20,000 nt of DNA from Anaeromyces robustus (taxonomy: Eukaryota > Neocallimastigomycota > Neocallimastigomycetes > Neocallimastigales > Neocallimastigaceae): the NCBI GenBank assembly GCA_002104895.1, contig MCFG01000019.1, forward strand, positions 182,501 to 202,500. Reading direction: 5' to 3'. Each line of letters starts with the position of its first letter. The first letter of the stretch is position 1. This document shows positions 7,769 through 16,739 of the stretch, in pieces. The notes beneath the pieces are model-generated. The model was not told the origin of the DNA. It made no database searches and was given only the letters and a program-made list of their open reading frames with translations. A program made the position numbers and the translations under genes.

Positions 7769-10700
7769 ATGAATAAAAATACTTTATTATTTATTGTAAA
7801 AGCTGTTTTAAATCATGCTTTTGTATCAGCTGGTGCTGATAATAAAGCTAGATGGCTTTATAATAAAGGAGCTAAAAAATGTTTATATTCTCAATCTTCA
7901 ATGAATCAAAAACCTATTGTTAAAGATTGTGGTAATGATATAAATTTCCAATGGTATTTTTCAGAAGATACTGGTGATTATTTCCGTTCTGCTTCTAGTA
8001 ATAATAAATGTTTAAACGTTGTTGATTATTTTGATGGTTTAGTACAAGTTGGTACTTGTAAAGCAGATGATTTCTTTTATTATTCTTTCGATGGTTTCAT
8101 TTATTCATCTTTTAGTGATGATAGATGTTTAGGTGCTGATGAAGAAAATCCAGATAATGATGAAGTTATTTTAGGAGGTTGTGATCAAACAGCATATCAA
8201 GAATGGGAAATATGGAATGAAAATCCTAATAAATATTTTAAAGCTAAAACTCAAACTGTTTGGATTTTCAATAATAGATTAGAAAAATGTTTATATGCTG
8301 GTAATAGAGCCTCTTCTAAACCAATTATTGGTGATTGTGATGACAGTGATCGTGCTAAATGGGAAATTTCAGCTTCAGGTGATGGTTTCTTAAAATCTTT
8401 AAATCAATATTGTATTAATATTGATGATCCATATTCAGGTACTCTTACCATGGGTAGTTGTGGTAGTAGATCTATTTTTAATGATATTACTGAAACCTTT
8501 AATGAAGAAAGTATTATGTCTCCTCAAACTAACAAAAAATGTGTAGGTCTTTTCAAATCAAATAATTCTAGTGAAACCCGTTTAAATTTAAATGAATGTA
8601 ATGAAGATAAAGATGATCAACATTGGGAAATTCTTTCTATTAATCCAAATAAAGTTAATAGATGTGGAGGAGGACATGGAAGATGTCCATTAAGTCAATG
8701 TTGTAGTATAAATGGTATTTGTGGAACTAGTAAAGCACATTGTGGTAAAAATTGTCAAAGTGAATTAGGTAAATGTAATAATTCAAAAACTACCACTACT
8801 ACCACCACCACTACCACCACCACTACCAGAAGAACTACAACCACTACCACTACCACCACTACCACCACTACTACTACTTCAAAAATTAGTCAACCAACTA
8901 TTAATATTGGTGATGAAAATCCAAAATGGATTTATAATACTGCTACTAAACAATGTTTGTACGCTCAAGCACAATTAAATAGAGCACCAATGCTTAAAAA
9001 TTGTGAAAGTACTAATAAAAGATTTAATTGGTACATATCAGAAAATGATGAAAGATATATTGTATCTGTTGCTAATACTAATAGATGTTTAAACCTTTCA
9101 GATCCAGAAGATGGAGAATTATTAGTAAGTAATTGTAATAATAGTAATACTTTTACTCTTGATTCTGATGGTATACTTTATTCATCTATTGCTTCAGATG
9201 AATATTGTGTTGGTGTTTCAGATAGTGAAGATGTTGTTTTAGAATATTGTGAACAAATTGAAGATCAAGCATGGAGTATATGGGATAGAAATCCATCCGA
9301 AGTTATTGATGTTGAAACTCGAACTGTTTGGATTTATAATGAAAACTTAGATCAATGTTTAATATCTAATGGTTCTAAACCAATGATTGGAGATTGTGAT
9401 GATAGTAGTCGTTCTAAATGGGAAGTTCCAGTATCTGGTGATGGTTTCTTTAAATCATTAAATAAACATTCATGCTTAAATATTAATAATATAAATACTG
9501 GTACTGTTAGTATTAATCGTTGTGATAATAATGCCATTTTAATTGATATTAATGATTCATTTAATGGAAATACTATTAATTCACCATTAGATGAAGGTAA
9601 ATGTTTAGGTTATAAAAGTGATAAAGTTACTACATTAAGTATGGTTAAATGTAATAAAAATAAAGAAGATCAACAATGGGAAATTACAACCATTAATCCA
9701 AGTATTCCAAGATGTGGTGCTAATTATGGAAAATGTCCAAATAATCAATGTTGTAGTAAAGATGGTATTTGTGGTACAGGTAATGATTATTGTGGTAAAG
9801 GATGTCAAACTCAATTTGGTAAATGTAATCCAACTACTACTAGAACTACTACTACTACCACCAGAAGAACTACTACCACCACTACCACTACCACCAGAAG
9901 AACCACTACTACTACTACCACCAAAAGAGCTACTACTACTACTACTAGAAGAACTACTACTACTACTACTACTACTACTATTAAAGTACAAGTACCAACA
10001 ATTAAATCAAATGATTTACCTGTATGGATTTATAATGATTATGAAAAAAAATGTTTAGCTAGCTTAACTACTATAGATAAAAAACCTCAAGTTAAAGATT
10101 GTTCAAATACTGATGATTTCCAATGGTTCTTTACTCCATTCCCAAAAGGTTTTATTCATTCAAAAGATTATAAAGATAGATGCTTCAATCTTATGGATCC
10201 TGTTAATGGTAAAATTAAAGTAAGTTATTGTAATGAAGCTGCTACTGAATTTATATATAACACTTCTAATAATATAGTATATCCATCAAATAATAATAAA
10301 AGATGTTTATCTATTGGAGATGGTACTGCAGATAATAATAATGGTGCTTATTTAAGAAATTGTAATGGAGGTCAAGAACAAAAATGGAGTCTTTGGTATA
10401 GAAATCCAATAAGTGTCTTTAATGTTAAATATTATAATTCTGTTTGGATTTATAATGAAGATTTAAATTTATGTTTATTTACTGGTAGTCAAAAAACTTA
10501 TAGACCATTTATGTCTGTATGTAATAATAATAATAATAATAAATGGATAGTTCCAAAAACTGAAGATGGTTTCTATAAATCAGTTGAAAATAAATATTGT
10601 TTATATTATGATAATAATAATAAATCTGGAACTATTGTTATGAGAGATTGTGATCAATATTCTGTATTTAAAAATATTAATAACTCTTACAATAGAATGA

Positions 10701-10975
10701 GTATTATGTCTGCCTCAGATAATAATAAATGTTTAGGTAAAAAAAGTGATGATGATAAAAAAATGAATATGAATGATTGTAATAAAAAAGCAACTGATCA
10801 AAAATGGAGAATTAGTACCACATTACCTGTTAAGAAATGTGGTGTTATTAATGGAAAAATCATAAAATGTCCAAGTAATCAATGTTGTGATAAAAATGGT
10901 ACTTGTAATGTTGGAAATAATTATTGTTTAATTAAAAATGGTTGTCAATCTAAATATGGTGTATGTACAAAATAA
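7769..10975 (+). CDS. Three-module ricin-B-like lectin / CBM18 secreted protein, 1068 aa
   Basis: Single intact frame; the ATG sits after an A-run. The N-terminus MNKNTLLFIVKAVLNHAFVSA is a plausible but poor secretion signal, since Lys and His interrupt the hydrophobic part. Six beta-trefoil-type units start near Trp residues 29, 165, 387, 521, 753 and 893, each ~130 residues with recurring WIYN, CL, DC and QxW elements. CBM18 domains lie at 298-336, 648-686 and 1023-1066. Thr/Arg linkers (341-370, 689-737) close modules 1 and 2. The family's known role is carbohydrate binding, so this protein likely sits outside the cell, on the wall or on plant or fungal glycans. No catalytic domain is present. 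The third CBM18 is diverged (CCDKNGTCNVG), and none keeps the two hevein Trp positions. The middle module is almost identical to the partial gene at the left edge. Confidence 0.9.
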   Translation: MNKNTLLFIVKAVLNHAFVSAGADNKARWLYNKGAKKCLYSQSSMNQKPIVKDCGNDINFQWYFSEDTGDYFRSASSNNKCLNVVDYFDGLVQVGTCKADDFFYYSFDGFIYSSFSDDRCLGADEENPDNDEVILGGCDQTAYQEWEIWNENPNKYFKAKTQTVWIFNNRLEKCLYAGNRASSKPIIGDCDDSDRAKWEISASGDGFLKSLNQYCINIDDPYSGTLTMGSCGSRSIFNDITETFNEESIMSPQTNKKCVGLFKSNNSSETRLNLNECNEDKDDQHWEILSINPNKVNRCGGGHGRCPLSQCCSINGICGTSKAHCGKNCQSELGKCNNSKTTTTTTTTTTTTTRRTTTTTTTTTTTTTTTSKISQPTINIGDENPKWIYNTATKQCLYAQAQLNRAPMLKNCESTNKRFNWYISENDERYIVSVANTNRCLNLSDPEDGELLVSNCNNSNTFTLDSDGILYSSIASDEYCVGVSDSEDVVLEYCEQIEDQAWSIWDRNPSEVIDVETRTVWIYNENLDQCLISNGSKPMIGDCDDSSRSKWEVPVSGDGFFKSLNKHSCLNINNINTGTVSINRCDNNAILIDINDSFNGNTINSPLDEGKCLGYKSDKVTTLSMVKCNKNKEDQQWEITTINPSIPRCGANYGKCPNNQCCSKDGICGTGNDYCGKGCQTQFGKCNPTTTRTTTTTTRRTTTTTTTTTRRTTTTTTTKRATTTTTRRTTTTTTTTTIKVQVPTIKSNDLPVWIYNDYEKKCLASLTTIDKKPQVKDCSNTDDFQWFFTPFPKGFIHSKDYKDRCFNLMDPVNGKIKVSYCNEAATEFIYNTSNNIVYPSNNNKRCLSIGDGTADNNNGAYLRNCNGGQEQKWSLWYRNPISVFNVKYYNSVWIYNEDLNLCLFTGSQKTYRPFMSVCNNNNNNKWIVPKTEDGFYKSVENKYCLYYDNNNKSGTIVMRDCDQYSVFKNINNSYNRMSIMSASDNNKCLGKKSDDDKKMNMNDCNKKATDQKWRISTTLPVKKCGVINGKIIKCPSNQCCDKNGTCNVGNNYCLIKNGCQSKYGVCTK

Positions 10976-11053
10976 ATAAATTCTAAATCATTACATATAA
11001 AGAATAATTTTTATTTATATTATAAACTTAGTTTAATCAAGTTTACCTAGGAA
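10976..11053 (+). other. 3' flank of the lectin gene
   Basis: Short AT-rich stretch after the TAA, likely 3' UTR, ending at the minisatellite. No clear polyadenylation motif can be singled out in such A-rich sequence. Confidence 0.4.
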
Positions 11054-11054
11054 A

Positions 11055-11250
11055 ACATTTTTCTTTTCAAAAAAAAAAAGAATTAAAGTTCATATATATA
11101 AACATTTTTTTTTTTTTTCAAAAAAAAAAATTAAAATAAAAATTCATATATATATAAACATTTTTCTTTTCAAAAAAAAATTAAAATAAAAATTCATATG
11201 TATATAAACATTTCTCTTTTCAAAAAAAAAAAATTAAAATTCATATATAA
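11055..11250. repeat. ~50-bp minisatellite, four units, after the lectin gene
   Basis: Units start with AACATTTTTCTTTTCAAAA near 11055, 11101, 11157 and 11207 and end with AATTCATATATATATA. Lengths vary between about 46 and 56 bp through changes in the A and T runs. Within a unit the T-rich and A-rich halves can fold on each other. Confidence 0.8.
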
Positions 11251-11690
11251 AAACATATATTATATTTATCTACAAAAATTGTCATAAATATAATATATTT
11301 TAGAGTTTAATAATTAATATTATAGAACAATAATAAATTAATAAATTAGATATAATAATTATATTTTTTTAAATATAAATAATTAATTATTTATTTATTG
11401 TTAAAAAATATTAATATAAATAAAAATAATAATAATAAATAATAAAAAAATAATAATAAAATATAAATAAATAAGTAAATAAATAAATAAATTAAAAATG
11501 TTAATAAGTAATGAATATTTTAAGTTTTAAAATATTAAATTTAAAAAATAAAAAGACTAGAAATTTTTATTAATTTATTTTAAATCTTTTTTTTTTTTTT
11601 TTAAAAAAAAAAAAAGAGTGTATTCTTTCTTTAATCAAAAAAAAATTTAAAAAGCTCTCTTATCTGATAAGGTTTTTTTTCTATAAAATC
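11251..11690. other. AT-rich intergenic, no gene seen
   Basis: TAAT/AAAT repeats and long T and A runs near 11588-11615. No coding or RNA feature is supported. Sequence complexity rises only from about 11690, where the 14-3-3 remains may begin. Confidence 0.6.
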
Positions 11691-11778
11691 CTTTTAGGTC
11701 ATACTGTTAATGATTGAATATATTTGGTCAATACTCTATAGGTTTCCTTAATTTAACCTATTTAGTTTTTTTAATTTT

Positions 11779-12072
11779 CAAGCTCTATTTGGTAAATTTA
11801 AGATTTCATAGTAGAAGACAGAGAATTTAAGTTAAGAGCAAGATCTAAATGGATTGGGTGAATTGGATATAAGTTCAGTTTGAGGTAATGTCAGTAACGT
11901 TCTTATAAGTATCATGAGATTGAATGGCAGCTTCCTTACGCTTATCACCAACAATGAACTCAACAAGGTAACAGTAATAATCACTTTTCATCTATTAATA
12001 AAAGACTTTGAATTCACCAGTAGCTGCAGATGGGATAAAGTAGTCATCTAAGACATTCTAAGGTATCAGAAC
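11779..12072 (-). pseudogene. 14-3-3 protein pseudogene fragment
   Basis: Read from 12072 downward, the minus strand gives DDYFIPSAATGEFKVFY, then [46 protein letters not shown] and finally EILNLPNRA. These line up in order with the conserved 14-3-3 core (LIP..[52 protein letters not shown].RA). Two stop codons follow KVFY. At least two frame changes occur, one after the VTDI stretch and one before EILN, so it is dead. The N-terminal ~110 residues of a normal ~240-250-residue 14-3-3 are absent. A weak ETYR-like continuation near 11735-11700 may be the degraded C-terminal helix region. Its composition is clearly less AT-rich than its surroundings. 14-3-3 proteins are cytosolic phosphoprotein-binding dimers; this copy cannot work. 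Confidence 0.85.
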
Positions 12073-12089
12073 AAAAGGTTAAGGTAAGT

Positions 12090-12402
12090 TTTGGAATTAG
12101 TAAGCATGCTACATTAACTGTTAGACATGACAAATCGGAATTTATTCATAGAGAAGATCATATTTTTTATCAGGAATTGCAATTACTAAAACAGATTATT
12201 ACACTTTCCTTGACATTCCTTTTCACAAATCTCTTGATTTAAAATTTTTTATTAATAAAATAAGAAATAATGTTAATAAAACTTTGTTTTCAGTTCAAAG
12301 TTTTTTTTTAAAAAGATTTAACTTCTATTCTTCTTAAAATAATTTAATTCTTTATAAAAGTTATTGGATAAATCTTCTATTACGCACTTAACAAAAATAA
12401 TT
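12090..12402 (+). mobile_element. LINE (non-LTR) reverse-transcriptase fragment, decayed
   Basis: The plus strand gives FGISKHATLTVRHDKSEF, then after a frame change SGIAITKTDYYTFLDIPFHK, SLDLKFF and NKTLFS, and later FYYALNK near 12380-12402. This matches the end of fungal LINE reverse transcriptases after the catalytic YADD: a KCA-V-like strand, a YLGIPF-like motif (here FLDIPF), and the LYYAPLL-like helix. Catalytic motifs, 5' parts and 3' end are missing, so only about 100 codons remain, in at least three frame pieces. It abuts the 14-3-3 pseudogene in opposite orientation. The clade is not determinable. Confidence 0.6.
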
Positions 12403-12912
12403 ATTAATAAAGAATTTTTTTATATTTTAATAATTTATTTTATTCTGTTATTATTATTATTATTATTGTTTTGTTATTATTCTTTTTAACTGTATTTTTA
12501 TATTAACATCTATAGATATATAATAATTTCAGAGTGTATAAGTTATTTAATACATTTTAAAATAATATTATATATTTTCATATTTTAAATATATATATAT
12601 ATATATATGTAGAAGTGTTAAAATAAAGGTAATTTGAATTTTTTTAATAAATAAATATCAAGTTTTATTTTTTTTAGCTGAAGATTGATAAATATAAATA
12701 ATATTTATTTTTTAATAATAAATATATATTAAAATGTTAAAAATAAATAAACTTTTATTAAATGAATGAAAAATTTTTAGTAATAACTTTTTTTTATTTT
12801 TTTTTTACATTATTAACAAAAAATATTCTTTTAATTAAATAATAATAAAAGTAACTCATTCCGCCGGATAGACTCCTAACTAAATAATTTTAAAAAATTC
12901 ATTTCAAACTAT
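12403..12912. other. AT-rich intergenic, no gene seen
   Basis: ATT microsatellite near 12449-12480 and a TA dinucleotide run near 12588-12608. One short less AT-rich spot (CATTCCGCCGGATAGACTCC, 12859-12878) stands out, but I find no gene or tRNA fold around it. Confidence 0.55.
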
Positions 12913-13299
12913 TTAACTAGTTTTCTAATATTTTTTTTAATTTTAATTTTTTTTGAATATAAAATAAATTTCATTACTAATAAATTAAAATATAATTTGA
13001 TTATTACTACTATTTAGTTTTTATTTTAAAAACTGCCAAGATTTTTTTTTGTTCTTGTTTTTGTTTTCCTAATATTTCCATAATTGAATAGTTTTAAATA
13101 TTTTTAACTAATTGTTTAAGAATTTTTTAATTTTAATTATTTTTGAATATAAAATAAATAACATTATAATAGATTAAAACGATTAAAATTTGATTATTAC
13201 AACTACTGTATAGTTTTTATTTTAAAAACTGCCAAGCTTTTTTTTGTTGTTGTTTTTGTTTTCCTAATATTTGCATAATTGAATAGTTTTAAAAGTTTT
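12913..13299. repeat. Tandem duplication, two ~191-196-bp units
   Basis: Unit 1 (about 12913-13103) and unit 2 (about 13104-13299) share TTGAATATAAAATAAAT, TTTTTATTTTAAAAACTGCC, GTTTTTGTTTTCCTAATATT and CATAATTGAATAGTTTTAAA in the same order. The offset runs from 190 to 196 bp because of small indels. The copies are clearly diverged, so the duplication is not recent. No reading frame crosses it. Confidence 0.8.
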
Positions 13300-13875
13300 T
13301 TAAAAAAATTTTTTAAAAAAAATTTTTTTACGTACATTAATATATTCCAATGTATACCAATATATAATAAAAGTATTGACTTGATTAAAAAACAAAAAAT
13401 AAATATTCAAATTTATATGTAATTACTATAAATAGTTAAAAAAAAAGTTAAATGAAAAAAAATTAATTAGAATAATATATGCAATTACTTAATTTAGGAT
13501 AAATGATATAAATGATGTAGATGATATTAATAATATGATTATAAATATATTATATCATATGTTAATATTAAATATTTTTAATTTATAAAAGTGTGTACCA
13601 AATGTAAAAAATAAAGATAAAACAAAATAAATAATGTTGACTATTAATATGACGTATTTTATTTTAAAATATTTTAACCATACATTATATTTTTTTGTAA
13701 TTTCATTCTAAAAAATAAATTGAAAATGCTTATGTTATATATAAAATTTGAACACTTGAAAAATATGTTTTTTATGACTTATTATTAATATTATTATAAT
13801 ATGAATATTATCTCAGTTCCAAATATAAAATTTAATTCCAAATAAAAAAATTTTTTTTTATATTTAATGATTACC
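13300..13875. other. AT-rich intergenic, no gene seen
   Basis: A short symmetric A/T block near 13290-13330, then featureless AT-rich sequence with no protein-like frame. Confidence 0.55.
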
Positions 13876-13982
13876 TTAAAATATTCTTGAATTATTTAAT
13901 TATATAATAAAAATTAAAATTTAATATAATATAAAATATTTTAATTTTTATTATATAATTAAATAATTCAGGAATATTTTAA
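13876..13982. repeat. Near-perfect 45-bp inverted repeat with 17-nt loop
   Basis: The arms 13876-13920 and 13938-13982 are complementary at 44 of 45 positions, with spacer TTAATATAATATAAAAT. Complementarity stops sharply at both ends. It could be a short foldback transposon or a hairpin RNA source. No target-site duplication is clear in this AT-rich flank. Confidence 0.85.
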
Positions 13983-15682
13983 GTTTTTTGTTACAAAAAT
14001 TTAATTAAAAATTTTTATTTTTGATTTATTTATTTTGATTTTTTTGTTTTACTTTTATTTTATTTTATTTTATTCTATTTTTTTTTTTAATTAAATCAAT
14101 AATCAAAAAAAAAAAAATCTTTAATTAAAAATTTTTAAATATTTCCATAAATGTACTTTATCATAGCCACAAAGTTTAATACATATTATATAAAAACAAA
14201 AAAAAAACAAAAAACAAAAACAAAAAACAAAAAACAAAAAACAAAAAACAAAAAACTATCACATAATATTGCTTTTTGATGTATGTAAAAAAAAAGTAAA
14301 CAAATTTATAAAAAAAAAAATTATTATTAAATAAAATAAAATAAAATAAAATAAAATAATTTCTTTTTTACTTATTGTCAAGTATTTTCAATAGATAAAG
14401 TATAAGCATTAATCATGTTGATTTAGATTCTTATATAAGAAGACCTATTAGAATTGTAAATAAATTTGATTTATACTTTAGAAAATAGTATTATATATTT
14501 TATTGAATATAAACTCAATGTAATAATATCAAACGCAATATAATATAATATAATAATAAAAAAAAGTTTACTAATTTGCTTACATTTAAATAAGGTTGTC
14601 ATAATTATAAATCAGTGATTATGACTCATATAACATAAATTATAATATATAAATCTTATCATATATATTAAAAATTAATTATATTATTTAAAATAAAAAA
14701 AAAATAATAAACTAAAAAAATAAAATTAATAATAAAATATAAAAAAAATTATTAATTTTACATTACATATTAAAAAAAATAATATTTTTAAAATTTTTTT
14801 TTTAATTAAATAACATAATAACACAAAATGATTGACACAGTAAAAATTTAATAATAAATTATTACAAAATGGTTCCAATTACATAATTATTCCATAAAAA
14901 GTTAATTTTTTTTTGTTTAAATTATTATCAAATAATTAGTCATTTAAAATTTTAAGTTTATGATTAACTTTTATGGTTTAATTACATTACACTAACAAAA
15001 ATTTCCCATTTAATTCTTAATATAAATTAAATGATGTAAATTTGTAATTAAAAAAAAATATTATTATAATGTTATTATTATTATAAATTTCATTCTGTAT
15101 TTTTTTTTTTTTTTGTTTATTAATTTTTTTTGTTTTTTTTCGTTCAGATAGGTTATTTATTTTATTCATTATATATTATATATTAATTATTTTAATTAAA
15201 AATAAAAACATATTAATGGATAAATAATAATAAAAGCGAAGAGCAAAAATAAATATTTTAATCTGTTGTAAAAAAAAAAGAAAAAAAAAATATATATATA
15301 TAACATTTTCATAAAATCAAATTTAATAATTTATAATTAGTATTACTGAAAAAAATTTTAAATGTATTTAAATTTTTGAATGAATTTAAAATATTTTTTT
15401 TTTCCTCTCCCATCTCAATAAGTAAAAATTTCAAAAAAATTGAAATACATGAAAAAAATAATTAATAAAAAATTTAAACATAATATTAATCAATTAAATA
15501 AGTTCATAAAATGATCATTTTTTAAAATGGTAAATTTTAAAAAAAATATTATTTTTTTTAAAAAAGAATTTAATGAAAATTAAAAAAAATATAATTAATA
15601 AAATTCTTCAACAATAGTATAAAAAATGGAAACAATTTTATAAAAGTTATATTAAGAATTAATTAGATATATTAAATTAAAT
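13983..15682. other. Long AT-rich intergenic region with microsatellites
   Basis: Contains the ATTTT-type run near 14048-14075, an (A5-6)C repeat at about 14193-14257 and an AAAAT pentamer run near 14330-14357. A 30-codon stretch at 14414-14488 (SYIRRPIRIVNKFDLYFRK) looks slightly protein-like but has no supporting length or similarity. No RNA gene is seen. Confidence 0.6.
14193..14257. repeat. (A5-6 C)n microsatellite
   Basis: About ten units of five to nine A followed by one C, most of them AAAAAAC, ending with AAAAACTATC. Confidence 0.85.
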
Positions 15683-15996
15683 AATCATTATTATATCCAT
15701 TTTTTAATATTGAAAATATATTTAAATAAAATAGGAAACAAAAAACAAAAATAAAATGCCGTTATAAAACAAAATATATAGAGTAATTAAATAGTTAAAT
15801 TTTAAAAAAATAATTAATAATATAAACCTATATTAATTTAATTATTATTATATCCATTTTATAATATTGAAAATATATTTAAATAAAATAGGAAACAAAA
15901 AACAAAAGTAAAATGCCGTTATAAAACAAAATATGTAGAGTAATTAAATAGTTAAAATTTAAAAAATAATTAATAATATAAACCTATATTAATTTA
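15683..15996. repeat. 157-bp tandem duplication upstream of the small secreted-peptide gene
   Basis: Units at about 15683-15839 and 15840-15996 share ATTATATCCATTTT, AAATAAAATAGGAAACAAAA, AAATGCCGTTATAAAACAAA, AGAGTAATTAAATAGTTAAA and TAATATAAACCTATATTAAT, with only scattered changes. The offset is 157 bp at most anchors. It ends about 50 bp before a TATA box, so the units may carry upstream promoter elements in duplicate; that role is inferred from position only. Confidence 0.85.
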
Positions 15997-16038
15997 AATA
16001 TACAGTTGTTATATATTATAATTAATTCTATTTAATTT

Positions 16039-16074
16039 AAAAAGGTATAAATAGCACCGATTTTTTACCTTTTT
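16039..16074 (+). promoter_or_regulatory. TATA box with flanking inverted repeat, small secreted-peptide gene
   Basis: TATAAATA at 16046-16053 lies 149 bp before the ATG at 16195, in a less monotonous stretch (GGTATAAATAGCACCGA). It is framed by a 9-bp inverted repeat, AAAAAGGTA (16039-16047) and TACCTTTTT (16066-16074), which could be a factor-binding palindrome or chance. Confidence 0.5.
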
Positions 16075-16194
16075 TTGAATATTTAAATAAATATAATATA
16101 AATAATATATATATATAAATAAATAAATAAATAATTTTAAAGAACAAAAATACAAACAGTATAAAAACTTTTAGGAGTAGTATTTTAAACAAAA

Positions 16195-16575
16195 ATGAAG
16201 TTATTATACGTTTCTGTTATTCTTTTTCTCAACATTATTTTTGTTTTAAGTAAATCCGTTAAGAAACCTAAAATAAATAATAAAGAAATTTTAAATAAAA
16301 TCAGTAGTAAGGTATTCTTTGAAGCAATTTCAGATGAAATTCTTAATAATGATGATATATCATTAGACAAAAGACAAGGTGAAATACCAATGCCAGGTTT
16401 AGGTAATTGCGAAAATTATTGGTATAATATGTACTGCATTCCAATGGAATTAATATATAGAACTACATGTGTTCCATATTGTGAATTAAATATAGGCAAA
16501 TATAAAAACATGGATGAATGTTACGAAGACTTTTGTCATGACCATAGAGAATGTCATCTTGATTGCTTCCAATAA
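16195..16575 (+). CDS. Pre-pro secreted cysteine-rich peptide, 126 aa, family unrecognised
   Basis: The ATG is preceded by AACAAAA, a good eukaryotic start context. Residues 1-19 (MKLLYVSVILFLNIIFVLS) are a clear secretion signal. Residues 20-60 are a charged, cysteine-free pro-segment ending in Lys59-Arg60, a Kex2-type cleavage site. The predicted mature peptide starts at Gln61 and is 66 residues with eight cysteines at 72, 81, 92, 96, 109, 114, 120 and 124 (spacing C-x8-C-x10-C-x3-C-x12-C-x4-C-x5-C-x3-C), consistent with four disulfides. It is rich in Tyr, Glu and His and carries DFCHDHRECHLDC at its end. It is not a fungal dockerin or CBM18 by spacing, and I recognise no family. It has its own TATA box and stands alone. 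Function unknown; a secreted, disulfide-stabilised processed peptide is the safe description. Confidence 0.85.
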   Translation: MKLLYVSVILFLNIIFVLSKSVKKPKINNKEILNKISSKVFFEAISDEILNNDDISLDKRQGEIPMPGLGNCENYWYNMYCIPMELIYRTTCVPYCELNIGKYKNMDECYEDFCHDHRECHLDCFQ

Positions 16576-16589
16576 ATAATAATATAAAG

Positions 16590-16739
16590 ATAAAAAATAT
16601 TATTACTAATACTATAATTAATAAATAGTATTATTTACATAATAATATTATATATTAATAAGAAATAAAAAATATTATTACTAGTATTATATTTAATAAA
16701 TAATATTATTTACATAATAGTATTATATATTATTATAAT
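16590..16739. repeat. 75-bp tandem duplication in the 3' flank of the small gene
   Basis: Units at about 16590-16664 and 16665-16739 share AAAAAATATTATTACTA, TTAATAAATA, TATTATTTACATAATA and ATATTATATATTA. They start 15 bp after the stop codon, so the transcript's 3' UTR probably includes the repeat. Confidence 0.75.

Noticed and set aside
9635-9991. Minus-strand frame rich in Ser and Gly across the Thr linker
   Set aside because: It is only the antisense reading of ACT/ACC/AGA repeats in the lectin gene.
9714-10058. Plus-strand Leu/Pro/Glu-rich frame over the same linker
   Set aside because: Out-of-frame reading of the Thr linker, nested in a convincing longer frame with conserved domains.
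12859-12878. Less AT-rich spot as a possible tRNA or RNA gene
   Set aside because: No cloverleaf arms, T-loop sequence or other RNA signature could be found around it.
14193-14257. Possible CRISPR-like or regulatory array
   Set aside because: It is a simple (A5-6)C microsatellite without spacers, in a eukaryotic-type genome.
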